From: Diphasiastrum complanatum | Taxonomy: Eukaryota; Streptophyta; Lycopodiopsida; Lycopodiales; Lycopodiaceae | NCBI GenBank assembly: GCA_029204225.1 | Contig: CM055103.1 | Coordinates: forward strand, 49,457,756-49,521,755 | Length of the DNA: 64,000 bases | Direction: 5' to 3' | Part shown: piece by piece, positions 20,640-33,499 of the stretch | Numbering within the stretch: position 1 is the stretch's first letter | Layout: every line of letters begins with the position of its first letter | Made by a program: the position numbers and the translations under genes | Notes under the pieces: generated by a model | The model's database searches: none | What the model saw: only the letters and a program-made list of their open reading frames with translations | Told to the model about the DNA's origin: nothing

Positions 20640-21965
20640 ATGTCAGGTCTTGTGCAGACCATTGCATACATGAGAGATCCAAGTATCCTTGATAGGGATA
20701 TTCTCTCATCTGCTCCTCTTCATGCTTAGTCTGAGGACATTGGTCCTTCAACAATCGCAGGCCTGAATCCATCAATGAGTGAGCTAACTTGCAATTAATC
20801 GGATTGTATTTGATGAGGACATTGTGAAGATACCTTTGTTGAGTAATATATATCAGTCGTCTCGCTCTGTCTCTGTGGATTTGAATGCCTAGACAGAAGT
20901 GAGCTTCATCAAGGTCTGTCATGTCGAACTCAAAAGACAACATCTAAGCTGTCTGTACATCAAGCTAATGTACTTCTAGGTCGCCTGCTGCATACGATAA
21001 GAGAGATCGAATTGATGAGTGTTTGACTACTAGACTGAAAGTCTCATTGTAGTCAATATTAGGAATTTGAACAAATCCTCATGCTACTTGTCTCGCCTTC
21101 CTTTGATCAATCGCTTTGTTGGCATTGTATTTGATATTGAAGACCCATTCGCAATCGATGAGATTGCAACCAGCAGGAGCTTCGACTAGTGACCATGTCT
21201 GGTTCTTGATCATAGATGAATACTCTCTGTCCATTGCTTTTCTCTAGAGATCAGAGTTTGGTTGGCTAAGTGTCTCATCGACTGATGTCGATTCCTGCAT
21301 TAAAAGACAAACAGACTCAGGGGTATACCTTGTGGGCTATGTGCACACTCGGCTTGATCTTCTTGGAGGAAGTGTTAATTGATGATTTAGTCCTTGGATT
21401 TGTTGTTGCAAAGTAGCAGCAACATCTTCGTCTGACTCATTATCGTGAAGTGGATCAACTATAGGCATTGAGCTAGTGGCTCAAAATATTCGTGTCGGTG
21501 AAAGACATTGAAGGTTCACTTGGAACTATGTCTTTGCCTTTAAGGTTGATGAATTGATCCTCGATAAAGATTGTATCCCAACTGAATAACATCTGTTGGG
21601 TATTGGGGTCGTACAGCTTGTAAGTATTGTCAGATGAAGTGTATCCGATAAACATTGTCTTGAAACCTTGGAAGTCAAATTTCTTCCTTGTCTCCATCGA
21701 AATCTGTGTGTAGGCAATACATCCGAAAACTCGTAGTTCTTCAATGAAGACTTTGAGCCTATCCACACCTCATGGGGTGTTCTACCTGAGAGGGCCTTGG
21801 TCGAACATCTATTCTGGATGTAACATGCACTGGAGACAACTTCAGCCCATAAGCTCTTCGGTAAAGATGAGTGTGCCAGCATACATTTAGCTAACTCGAC
21901 TAGGGTACGATTCTTCCTCTCAGCTAAGCCATTAGACTGAGGTGAGTAAGGAAATCTGAATGGAT
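20640..21965 (-). mobile_element. Copia deletion derivative, copy 2 (integrase plus partial RT)
   Basis: Leftward order: the integrase end SPQSNGLAERKNRT (about 21950, catalytic Glu in the AERKNRT motif), LWAEVVSSACYIQNRC, TPHEVWIGSK, RVFGCIAYTQI, FIGYTSSDNTYKLYD; then the RT N-terminus (about 21250-21000) and LDVQTA, joined directly to LSFEFDMTDLDEAHFCLGI. The RT palm with YVDD is missing, as in copy 1 at 1-330. It ends near 20640 within the RT/RNase H connection. Frameshifts occur at about 21730 and 21300. Its 5' side is cut where a rightward Copia begins (about 21970). Confidence 0.85.
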
Positions 21966-24900
21966 CAGAAAGGATGAGCGCGCAATGGCGATCATCATGT
22001 CGTCCATAAATGAAGATCTACTCATGTAGATTGAACACTGCAAAAGTAGCCATGTAGCATGGGAAAGATTAAAACAGAAGTATGAAGTGAGGACTGCAGC
22101 TTCAGTCATGCACCTTCACAATCAGCTGCAATCCAGACGATGGGACCGCAACCAATTGGATCAACATGTTGAGAAGATCAAAACGAACTTCGCTCAGCTC
22201 GCTGCATCAGGACAAGAGCACCAAGTCCCAGCACCACAGCAGCTGATGTACTTCATGAAATCTCTACTGACGTCCTATTAGCCGCTGAGAATGCTCATAC
22301 TGAGTCTACTAGATATGACATTCAACAAACAACTGAGGAGAGACTGATGAGAGACAAAGGAGAGGGAAGCAGTGATCAAGAGAAAGCCCTCTTCACGAAA
22401 GGAAAGAAGAAGAATAAAACAAACCAAGATTCAAGAAGACGAAGTCCTTGAATCAGCTATCTTCTTCTTGTGATCACTGCCACAAACCAGGCCATACGAC
22501 CAACAAATGCTGGTTCAATCCAGCAATACCTTACATGCACTGCAAGAAGAAAGGGCATTATTACGATTGCAGATTCAACCCAAAAAGAAAGAACAAAGCT
22601 GAAAAAGCTAATGTTGCAGAGTCATCAAAATATGTTAACAGAGGTGACAAAGCTTTCACGATAGTCGATGAAGTTTCAATGAGCTACACTGAACATGACT
22701 ACGATGTAGTCATTGATTCAAGAACAACATCTCACATAACCTGCAACAAGAAGATCTTGATCGACTTCAGAGAGCTCAAAAACAATAGAGCAGTCATTCT
22801 AGGTGATGGGAGTAGACACGATGTCAAAGGCATCGACACTCTATAGTTGCGAACACTGTCAGGCCAAGCAGAGCTGCCAGGAGCACTCTATGTGCCCTCA
22901 CTCAGAAAAGATCTGCTATCTGTCTCCAAGATGACAGATCTTGGCATTCGAGTTTTGTTCGATGGTAACACTTGCTGCATGATCAAGAAGATAACAAACA
23001 AGTTGTTGATGGTCGGATACAGAGAAGGAAACCTCTACTAGACCAAAATAATCAGCAACTCTGATAGCATATTAAATGCTTCAGAAAATGAAGATCAGAT
23101 CTGGCATAGGAGAATGTATCATTTGAACATGCGGAGCCTGTATGACATGAGCAGAAAAGACATAGTCACAGGTCTCAAGATTTTAAGGCCCGAAATTGAG
23201 TTAAAGCCTGTCAGAAAGGCAGAAGAGCCAAGGAAGTTCTTGAGCTCATCCACTCTGATGTTTGTGGACCAATGAAGACGAATTTGCTCTCAGGTTTGAG
23301 ATACTTTATGACGTTCATAGATGATTACAACCGGATGACCACGATCTACTACTTGAAGAAAAAAATCTGAAGTGTTTGATTCCTTCAAGAAGTCCGTGGC
23401 ATTTGTAGTGCGACACACCTCAAAAAAGATACAGATCCTTAGATCTAACAACGGAGGTGAATATAAAAGTAAAGAATTCTCAAGATTCTGCGAAGAACAA
23501 GGGATCAAACACCAGTTCACTCCTGCATACACACCAGAATACAATGGTGTTGCAGAAAGAAGAAACAAAATGCTAGTCGAAGGAGCCAGATGCATGATGG
23601 CACAGGCTCATTTGCCAAGTCAATTTTGGGCTAAGGCAATAGCTGCAGATGTACACTTGCAGAACAGATCTACAACAACAGTGCTGGAAAACAAAATACC
23701 ATATGAAATGTGGACAGGCAGAAAACTTGATCTAACATACATACGAGTGTTTGGATGTGCAGCATACAAGCACATTCCAAAATAAAAAAAGAAGCAAGCT
23801 CGATGACAAATCTGAACAAACAATCATGGTCGGCTACTCGAATGGAACACATGTGTACAGGTTCTACAACCCAACCACGAAGAAGGTTGTTTCGAACAGA
23901 GATGTGAAGTTCGATGAGTCCACATTTCCTGGACGAAAGAGACCATGAGATCTTCATATTGATGCCCATTCAAGAGGGAGATCGAGGACATACATCAAAT
24001 CAGAATGCAGAGCCACAGACTCCAAAGCAGCAGGAAGCAGAGGATCAACCTCACAAACAAGATACGTTCGAGTAGCGACGAAACGAACCTAGAAGGTCAA
24101 TGAGACAAAGAAGACCTCCAGACCGCTACTCTGACAATCTTCAATGGAGCGAAGAAACGCAGTTCGAGTACTGCAGCTTCACTGAAGAGAGGAAATATTC
24201 ATGAAGCATCTTGAAGGCTATGAAGACCCCAACAATCAACAATATGTCTGTCGGTTGTAGACATGCATCTACGGTCTAAAACATGCATCACGAGCCTGGT
24301 ATAAAAAGCTTGATGGTCTTCTGAAGTCTCTAGACTTCAATCCTACTCAACCAGACTACAATGTCTACATCAAAAGAGTAGGAAAGGATTTTGTGATACT
24401 GACCATTTTCGTGGATGATTTGCTAATGATAGAAAATTCCTTGATGCTGATCAAGGACATGAAGAGTCAGATTTCTGAAAGCTACGAAATCACAGATCTT
24501 GGAGAAGCAACAAAATGCCTTGGGTTCGAGATCAGAAGAGATCGGACAAAGGGCGAAATGCAATTGAGTCAGTCAGAATATGCCAGAAGAGTGCTAAGGC
24601 AGTACCACATGATGGACTGCAAAGAGAAGGCCACACCAATAATAGCTGGAGCCAAGCTCACAAAGCAGGATTGCCCAAAAATGGAAGAGAAAGAATAGAA
24701 GATGGCAGGTATACCCTACCAAAACTTAATCGGTAGTCTGATGTACCTCACAATTTGTACTAGACCCGATTTAGCTTTCTCTCTTTACGCCTTGAGCCAA
24801 TTCTCTTCCAATTCTGGCCTAACACATTGGCAAATGGCCAAACTAATTCTACAGTATCTGAAGGGTACCCAAAATATGGGATTAACCTACAGAGCTGAAA

Positions 24901-25394
24901 ACGAAGAAAAAAGATTTGAGCTTTATCACTACAGTGATGCAAGCTGGGCGAGCTACAAAGATGACATCAAGTCCATTACTGGAGGATGTACAATAGTGTG
25001 CGGAACTGCAATCAGCTGGATATGCAAAAAGCAAATCTTGGTGGCTCAATCTTCTTTCAAAGTTGAATGTGTCGCAGCTTCAAAGGTGGCAAATGAGGTA
25101 GTGTGGCTATAGATGATGTTGGAGACAATCAGGATACCACAAGAAGGGCCAAACATGATGAAGATGGACTCTCAGAGTGCCATCTATCTGTGCTAGGATC
25201 CTGTCTTTCATTCAAAGACAAAGCACATACCTATGAAGTACCATAGTCAAGATTTGATCTCAAAAAGAGAACTCCAGGTCCAATACATAAAATCAGAAGA
25301 CATGATTGCAGATCTGCTCATAAAACCGCTTGACAAGCCACTCTTTGCCAAGCAAAGAAAAACAATTGGATTAATCATACAAAGCTGCAAGGTT

Positions 25395-25404
25395 CAAGAG
25401 GGAG
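25395..25404 (+). promoter_or_regulatory. Polypurine tract of the rightward Copia
   Basis: CAAGAGGGAG lies directly before TGTCAG, at the place where Copia plus-strand priming occurs, and overlaps the last codons of the pol frame (KVQEG). Confidence 0.7.
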
Positions 25405-26234
25405 TGTCAGAAATGGTGAACTCCTGCAACTTTGTCGCAACATGAACAAGACACGAAGGTCGAACGAGAAAAATTTGCAACAGTCAACATCCCTTGACTC
25501 GAAACACGAATGATTCACGAATCATTCGTGATTTGTAAATACACCTCCAGGACTGCAAACTGCAAAGGGACACAAAACAAAAAACTACGAAAGAAACGAA
25601 GAGAATGAAAGCAAATGAGAGATTACAAGACAAACGAAGAGGAATTTTTTGCGCTGTCAATTGGCAGCTTCACGGGCTTGGAGTCGTTGACTTCACGCCC
25701 AGGTGAAACGAGAGGCAACGACGGAGACTAACTGATTAGTTGATTAGGGTTAACTAGTCTTGTGATTTCCACATTTAGCCATCTTGTAAACTCCACATTG
25801 TGGAGGTATATACTATCCTCTCTAGATCATAATAGAAGTGAAGAGAATAGAAAAGATAGATATGTAAAAGATAGAGAGAGAGAGACGTAGTGACGAGTAG
25901 AGTAGAAAAGAAAAATACTAGAAACACGAGCTGTGCATGAAAGTCTGCCAACGAGAAGAACACAACGAAAGAGCAGAGTGTCATTCCGCCAACGAACAAG
26001 ACACTAACGATCTCGCTCTAAAAATTAAACTGATAATACAGTCGCTCTATTTTCATGCATCTCCTTGTCTTGTGTCGTCTGTCTTTATTGCTAGAAAGAA
26101 ATGTGTTCTGTGATGTGCAGTTGAGTTTCTAGGTTCATGTAAAAGCTTTCGCGCAAAAGAAAATTCAAAGACACAAAATCATTCGCGAATACAAAAATGA
26201 AAACATTTTCACCTTCGCAAAACCGAACCCAACA
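25405..26234 (+). repeat. 3' LTR of the rightward Copia (ends inferred)
   Basis: It starts TGTCAGAAATGG after the polypurine tract. The right end is placed at ACCCAACA because leftward integrase of another Copia becomes recognisable about 30 bp further on. It contains CACGAATGATTCACGAATCATTCGTG, a small inverted repeat, and a GA-rich stretch (25850-25890). The 5' LTR is lost, so the ends cannot be confirmed by pairing. Confidence 0.6.
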
Positions 26235-26261
26235 GTTTTTCTACTTTCGCGATAACTCCTT

Positions 26262-27780
26262 GAATTCTATAGAGAGGTATTCTCCACCATATCAGACCTC
26301 AGGGCTTTGATTGTCTTACCAGTCTCTTTCTCTACACACTCTTTGAAGATTCTAAAGCAATTGAAGACTTTTGATTTCTTCTTAATAAAATATACCATAC
26401 TTTTTCTAGAAAATTCATCAATAAAAGTTATAAAATACTTTGTATCCTTCAGTGAAGAAGCAATCCTCTAGCAGTATGTTGATGGCTTGATCTAAATGGT
26501 TGCCTAGTCTGTTTGCCGACTAGGCAGTCTTGACAAACAGGTAATTCGACTTTATTGTCAGGATAGTTGAGATCAAGAACAATGGATTGCTTAGACATTT
26601 GTTGTACAGAAGCATGATTCAAATGACCAAGTCTATAATGCCAAAGTAAACTTTAATTTATTTGAATAGAAGTACTAAGTGCTTGAGTAGAGGCAGAAAA
26701 GCAATGACTTAATCTATACAAGTATCCATGTTTCTTTCCAAGTGCTAGGAACTTGCCTATCTTATCGACTACCTTACACTGATTAGATTCAAATCCTACT
26801 TTATTTTCTAGATCTGTAATTCTGCTAATATAGATCAGATTTGGTACATGAAGGAAATTTGAAAGTAGTTTACATCGATCATTGGCAAAGTTCAATCTTA
26901 CTGTACCTTCACCTTTGATAACTTGAGTGCTATTATCACCAAGGTGAACATATCGTTTGGTACTGTAAGGCGTATAGGACTCAAAACAGCCGATATGGTT
27001 GGCTATATGCTGTGTGGTACCAGAATCAAGAAACCAAGAGCTGTCGTTGGATGCTTTCTAATGGTTTGTCATGAAGGCATCATGATCCGATTCTTGAGTA
27101 GGTTGTGTAGCTTCTATAGTCGCATTTGCCACTTGATCCTTGCTGCTATTCTTTTCCTACAATATCTGATAGTCTTGGATCTCATGGTTGAAGCGCTTGC
27201 AGTATCTGCAGAACAGCTTCTTCTTTGTCGATTGATTCGACTGCTCGTGATGATGTGTTGGTTTTTGATCTTTCTTTGATGACCTCGAGCCTTTCTTCTT
27301 CTGCTTAATTGAGCCTTTGTTGGTGTATAAGACGTGAGAGTCAACGGTCGAAGAACTGGTGGTTTTGTTCCTTCAAGAGTCTTCTTGCAATAGCATTGTA
27401 ATAACTCTTGAAAGAGTCAGTTCAGGACATGTCATGATGATCATCACCCAGTTGTCATATGAGCTTGGCAAGCTTGATAGTAGTGTCATTACCATATCTT
27501 GATCCTCTATGATAGATCTGATAGTGGCCATTTTCTTCAGTAGGTTTTTGAACTGGTTGAAGTGATTTTGCAGAGAATCACCATTTTCCATCTTGAGGAA
27601 ATAAAATTTCTTCTTGAGATGTAGCATGGAAGCTATATCTCGCACTTCATATAATGTGATCAAGATGTCTCAGACTTTCTTGGATGTCTGAGCTTTGGAC
27701 ACATGGCCGATTTGCAAAGAGCTTTTAGGATTCATAACTGCTCCATCTTATTCATCATTCTACCTTAGCCACCATTTGTG
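26262..27780 (-). mobile_element. Copia fragment: gag to start of integrase
   Basis: Leftward order: gag with LHLKKKFYFLKMENGDSL and LLSSLPSSYDNWV (27663-27373), a decayed knuckle CRYCKRFNHEIQDY (about 27200), protease WFLDSGTTQHI (about 27060), a loop LGDNSTQVIKGEGTV, GAG-pre-integrase LWHYRLGHLNHASV and CQDCLVGK (about 26650-26500), and the integrase start ETGKTIKALRSD (about 26310). It is cut by the LTR at 26234. Frames are mostly intact but shifted at several places. Confidence 0.85.
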
Positions 27781-28092
<312 letters not shown>

Positions 28093-28149
28093 GATAAAAT
28101 AAAGATTATGGCTTCCCATTCCAAAAATGTGGTGATCCAAATTCACTGT

Positions 28150-28740
28150 TTAATGAGGTAGCCATTTGGGTTGTTCCTGAATGCAAGTACTTGAGGCTTG
28201 ACCTCACACATGATTATCGGTGGCATACAAGTGCAGACAAATGCACTATAGGTGGTTGAAAATCTTAATATACTATGGAGGCAGAGAGCCATAGTGTTGA
28301 TCTTTGGAGATGGTCCTACAAACATCCTTATTTGACAAATTGGTCACATCGTGTTGTATGGATGTGAAGTTTGGGGAGGCAGCATACCTCGCACAAAGTG
28401 CACTGAGTCTGAATGCATACAAAAGAGGTTTCCAACCATTAGGGGTGAGGCAAACGACTCCATATGCCATACTACTTGCAGAGATAGACTCCCCATTGAG
28501 CTTATTTCCATTCTTTGCACCATCACTTATCTACAAAAGCTTGATACCCAAACAAAACTTGCTAGTATCGCAGTTCACCACAATCGGCAACCTCACCGCT
28601 TAACTTTTGCTTGGTGGCTTGACATTCATGGTTTGCAATTTGGACATTCAACTCAATGCTTTACAGTTGTTGCCCAAGAAGAACACTGCCTTGACAACTA
28701 TTCTCAAACATCATTGTTACTTGGAAGGAGCCTCTAAAGC
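28150..28740 (+). mobile_element. LINE ORF2 C-terminal fragment
   Basis: The translation shows LDLTHDYRWHT, then GGWK, LFDKLVTS, and LYGCEVWGGSIPRTK with ECIQKRF, the region after the RT palm of plant LINEs (the LYGxEVWG motif is typical). Frames change at about 28370, 28450 and 28560. Palm motifs and endonuclease are absent here. A following part (LDNYSQTSLLLGRSL) is still LINE-like. Confidence 0.7.
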
Positions 28741-28794
28741 GAAAAAGGTAATACTACAAAGAAACTTTGAATTCACTCATTGGTAATCCTATTC

Positions 28795-29470
28795 AGGGGC
28801 ATGCTAGAAACTTCCATCGAAGAACTCTAGACTGAAATTGTAGCTATTAAAAACGATGCACCTTCCCAAGTAGCTACTACAGTTAAACTCCAACAGCTTG
28901 AAAATCAGGTGGTGCAGCACCATACGGCTGTCCAAACTTGGGTAGATGTACTTAAAGGTAATACAGTTCCTCCATCGCCTAGACCTTCACATTCATTTAT
29001 CTCAGCCACGTTCATCGAGAGCCATCTGCGAGATCACAAGGCCCTTAATGTTTGTATCATAGGTACTCTGAATTTCCAAAATGTTGTTGAAGATTCAGAG
29101 GTACTCTGAATTCCCAAAATGGTGAATTCCCAAAATTCCCAGAATGCTAAGAAGTTTTTGGCTGGGTATCTTCAACACCATCATACAGCTATGGAAATTG
29201 CATGGCGGCCTAAGGACTCGGATACTCTCATTATCCGCTTCACATCAGTATCTCACCGGTGTGAAGTATAGGGGAAGAGATCTAAATTGCAAAATACCAA
29301 AATCTTTTTGGACGAAGACCTGACCTTCATCCAAGTCCAAGAACGCAAGAAAGCAAGATAAGAAGCTCTATCTACTGGCAAACGGTGAAACTACCACAAC
29401 ATTACTATTAGATTTGTAGATCGTAAGCCTATAGTAAATAAGAATTTGATGTCTGAGATTGATTAGAGTT
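28795..29470 (+). mobile_element. LINE ORF1-like fragment
   Basis: A coiled-coil-like start (VKLQQLENQVVQHHTAVQTW) leads to a nucleic-acid-binding-like end with KIFLDEDLTFIQVQERKKAR, a segment I know from LINE ORF1 proteins. Stops near 29110 and 29270 break it. It lies after, not before, the ORF2 C-terminus. Confidence 0.5.
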
Positions 29471-29639
29471 AGAGTTAGAGTTAGAGGTAGAGAACTGAAG
29501 AAATGTCCAGTTGAATCCATAAATGGTCTTTGCACCATATAATCCTGGCTATATAACTCTCTACTTAGCTAGATTTAGTTTAGTTATGTTGTTTTGCCGG
29601 CATTGATACGTCTGGTTGCTATCTTATCTGATGTACTGG

Positions 29640-29697
29640 TTCGTCTTATATGCCTTTTGGCATGGAAAAGACGTTAATAAAGTCTTCTTCTTCTTCT

Positions 29698-29738
<41 letters not shown>
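29640..29738 (+). repeat. LINE-like 3' tail: AATAAAG, (TTC)n, (TC)n
   Basis: GTTAATAAAGTC is followed by (TTC)6-7 and then (TC)19 up to 29738, with an ACGCGCACGTGCACGTGCAC palindrome after it. A polyadenylation-like word plus a simple tail fits the end of a LINE insertion. Confidence 0.55.
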
Positions 29739-29740
<2 letters not shown>

Positions 29741-29779
29741 GCGCACGTGCACGTGCACATTATCGGTCAAGGTGGTGTT

Positions 29780-30310
<531 letters not shown>

Positions 30311-30990
30311 CTTCACACGACCCGCAATTGGTATGAGACCAACAACTACTAATCGAATAGGGAAGGGATAGGGAAGGGGCACTCTTCACTAGTTTCCATG
30401 GAGCAGTTTTCTTTAGAAGACGTATTTAGAATCCAAAAACTCCCATAGCTATGCACGTAGCGGAGACATATTGTAATAGACTCACAACATCGAACATGTC
30501 CAGCATTGCACGCCTTCAAGTTTCTACGTTGTTATAGATGATACATGTCAAACCCACAATTCCTCACCAAATTATCATGGTTGAGTTTATTGTGCATCCC
30601 ACATACAATTGGAGGGTATTTTCAAGCTAATCATCTACATAGAGTCGTAACATTTAGGGACATGGATACTAGTAGCAACAGATATCTTTGGAGAGCCCTG
30701 AACTTCTCCAAAGGGCCCCATGGGCAAATAAGTCATTTGTCTCCTCTAGGCTTCACGTTTCTTGGACATAGTCAATATTTTCTATGACGCCTTCTAGAAA
30801 AGACCCAATCTTGTATTTGGACATTTCTCTTCATGTGTTTGGAAAGTTTGGTCGAGTTTTTTGGGGGTATGAAAAAAGCGATACTAGTTGATCAAGGGAC
30901 ATTCTTTCCTAGTATATAGCATTTTGTGGACCTTAAGTGAGTTTGTGATTCGATACCTCACCATATGGTTTTCAAGAGACCTAGAGATCT
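30311..30990. other. Unresolved LINE-flanking stretch
   Basis: A weak 80-codon ORF at 30545-30787 (+) is not recognised. The neighbourhood is LINE debris on both sides, so this may be decayed LINE or unrelated insert. Confidence 0.35.
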
Positions 30991-31200
30991 TCACTATTCA
31001 CCAAATACCATCCTAGCAATCATGGCATGAAATTTTAGATCACATGTGGTCACTTTGAATGTGATCACCAACACTATTGGAGTTAAGGATCGATGCCTAC
31101 TCTCTCCTACCCTATTTGGCCTTTATATTGATGAGCTCAAGGTGATTATCAATCACGATGGTTGTCAACGTTGTAGGTTCAAGGACATACTATAAGATCA
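30990..31200 (+). mobile_element. LINE RT palm fragment
   Basis: VKDRCLLSPTLFGLYIDELK corresponds to the QGCPLSPTLFxLYID motif, which normally lies about 50 residues before YADD. Here it is 1.2 kb downstream of the YADN piece, so it belongs to a separate insertion or a rearranged copy. Confidence 0.65.
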
Positions 31201-32045
31201 GGGGTGGACGCTATTGCCACTTTTGAGATCATCTAGCCACTCCCCAATTCTTGAATTCATACAAGGACCACAAGTGTGTTACACTCAAGATATGAGTCAA
31301 GAGATGCTTCTTTGAGGAGTGAGACCTGTCGCACTACCAGAACCAATGACCAATTGCAGTCTCACATCACATCCTTTTTTCTCCAGCGTCACTCTCGAGA
31401 TAGAGTCAAATTATAGGATGCGACGGTTTGTCCTTCAAACATTGGAGCCAAAGACAACGTTGTCAACTCAAGAGACCAGTGGCTTTGAGGGTTATACATC
31501 GATGTACTTCCACTTCTGCTCAAGTACATACACACTCTTCACAAGGCACAATGTCCATATTTTATAGTAGTCGTGGCCTTGATCAAATCCTCGGTTCACT
31601 CTCTATGTAAGGATGTTACAGGTTTATACACCATCTTTTATTTTGTAATGATTGAGGGTGTTTTATTATCATAAGTAATGAGCTATTTAACAATGTTATG
31701 TTCTTTAGTATTGTTGTATTATATCAAATTGGTTTAGCACACTTCAATTTGACTTCAAATATATAATATGCTCCCACTGTATAAAAATACTTGAGATGTA
31801 TCTCTCTCAATCTTATGTACCTTTGGGTACCTTAAAGAAGAAGAAACACCCTGGTAAGTAGTACATTGATGAGAAAGATATATACGTCCCCAAGGGGAAG
31901 TTTAACAAAATGTAAGCTTAAACCGGAGTGAAGCTTGCACTACAACTAGGATTAGTTCAGGTCCCGGCTTTGGAAAGAAAGTGCAAAAACTATGATGATG
32001 TCGGCAAGACTCTGCCAACTGACTGCTGACATTAACTAACTAACT

Positions 32046-32048
<3 letters not shown>
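31201..32048. other. Non-coding stretch
   Basis: No gene recognised. The last bases are TAACTAACTAAC leading into the CT microsatellite. Confidence 0.4.

Positions 32049-32102
<54 letters not shown>
32049..32102 (+). repeat. (TC)27 microsatellite
   Basis: 54 bp of uninterrupted TC following (TAAC)3. Confidence 0.97.
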
Positions 32103-32104
<2 letters not shown>

Positions 32105-32920
32105 GTGAGCATGGGCTTACATACCTATTCAAATAGCTTTGGGTATCCTAACATCATCTTGGAGTGGAGAAGGGCAGACTCAAAGAAAATACTAGAGAGG
32201 ATTGGATGTACCAACTTCACACACTGCTCAGGAGCATTTCTATTTCAGATGCCCTATATATTATTCTATACAAGGTCGATACCACTATTTGTACAAAGAG
32301 CAACCGATTCCACTTCGATCTTTAATCTCCTATGACGACCTGAGATGTGTAGAAGATCCGATTCCTTTTCTTTCCCAATGATGCTCCACAGACGATGCAA
32401 ATTATGATGACTACTGTGTTTATGACCACCTAAGTTCCTTAGCGAGATCACAGACACTGGCAGCTTATGCCCGTAGTCCCACCCACACATCAAGCCAAGG
32501 CTAGGTGGTGCAACACACATATGCAGGTATCAAACGCAACCAACATCTCCAGCACCCACATCAAGTGTTATTATAGTATTTTTCCAGATTATTGAGTCAC
32601 AGAGACACCTGATATGAAACTCTTATTAACATGCTTGTATACACAGACATACTCTATGCATTTATGTGATACATCTGCGCGGTGAAGAAGGAGAGTCGGA
32701 AGGTCTGGGAGAAATGACGATATGGACAGGTGTGGGCACATCATAAAGAGGAAACTTAATTAGATCAAATTAGCCCTTGACAATTCTGACTGTGAGAAAT
32801 GGTTTATCTTATCCTCTTTACTTTTACGGAGGATAAGATATGACGGAGGACACATGCTATCGCTCATCACCGACACGGAAAATCTCTGAGATAATAGAAG
32901 AAAGTTTTCAACAAGCCCAC
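32103..32920. other. Non-coding, probably intron 2 of the SDR gene fragment
   Basis: It lies downstream (leftward) of SDR exon 2. An 84-codon minus-strand ORF (32266-32520) is open but not recognised. The next SDR exon, expected to begin with two bases completing a Gly codon, was not found here. Confidence 0.35.
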
Positions 32921-33495
32921 CCAAAGTCACAGATATCCCCTGCCTTGCCAGCTCTATTGCAGTTGCCTTGCCAATGCCTGTGAAACAGAGCATATTAGAG
33001 GTGAGAATCAGCAAAAAGCACTAACCAAAAATAAATAAACCCAAACACTGAATGCAATACAAGGCACTAAATTTATTGGCTCCAGTGAAAAGCAGCACTA
33101 AGAATAGTAAAATGAGGCAGCGAGAATGACTGAATCAAACTCTTATGGAGACTCAAAAATCTGACGTATTCCATGTCAATAAAAGGCTCTACAAAAATTG
33201 AGGACGCCTGGACTAAACAAGTCCAGCTGTTTGATGCTACAAAAACAAAATTCACCTCTAGAACAAACAAAGTTTATTTCTTGCAACCTGCCCTCTTACG
33301 TGGGCTAGTGAATTTTCCACTCCACTGCATGAGATGCAAAAACAGAACTATTCTTGTGGCCAACAGGACTTAAAACCCATCTATGGAGCTCAAAGTGATG
33401 AAAGAGTGTGTGCAATTGATTGAAGGAGGATGCTTGCAAGAGCTCTCACCGGTGTTGGCACCCGTGATAATCACATGTCTCGCTGCAGAATCCAT
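32921..33495 (-). CDS. Short-chain dehydrogenase/reductase, exons 1-2 (N-terminus)
   Basis: Exon 1 (33450-33495) starts with ATG and encodes MDSAARHVIITGANT plus the first base of Gly. Its donor is GTGAGA. Exon 2 (32921-32977, acceptor TTTCACAG, donor GTGGGC) continues GIGKATAIELARQGISVTLG. Together they give the NAD(P)-binding TGANTGIG signature and first helix of classical SDRs such as Tic32, WWOX-like and retinol-dehydrogenase-like enzymes. Phases match across the intron. Later exons are not found leftward within the window. The C-terminal exons at 58.96-60.71 kb lie upstream on the same strand, so they cannot simply follow these. This is probably the 5' end of a second, tandem gene with a long intron 2, or a displaced piece. 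Confidence 0.8.
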
Positions 33496-33499
33496 ACAT

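Larger units (their letters stand above)
21970..26234 (+). mobile_element. Copia element, 5'-truncated, with 3' LTR
   Basis: It starts inside gag (AWERLKQKYE near 22060). Zinc knuckles CDHCHKPGHTTNKC and MHCKKKGHYYDC lie near 22470-22570. The protease motif is IDSRTTSHI (DSR instead of DSG/DTG). GAG-pre-integrase is near 22860-23160 and integrase with RSNNGGEY (first Asp of the motif now Asn) and NGVAERRNK near 23270-23950. RT with FVDDLLM follows (24390-25112) and RNase H with HYSDASWASY to 25330. About 120 residues of the RT N-terminus are missing around 24200. The 3' end has a polypurine tract and an LTR. Confidence 0.85.

Noticed and set aside
32266-32520. 84-codon minus-strand ORF as an SDR exon
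   Set aside because: It has no SDR motif and does not continue the phase from exon 2.
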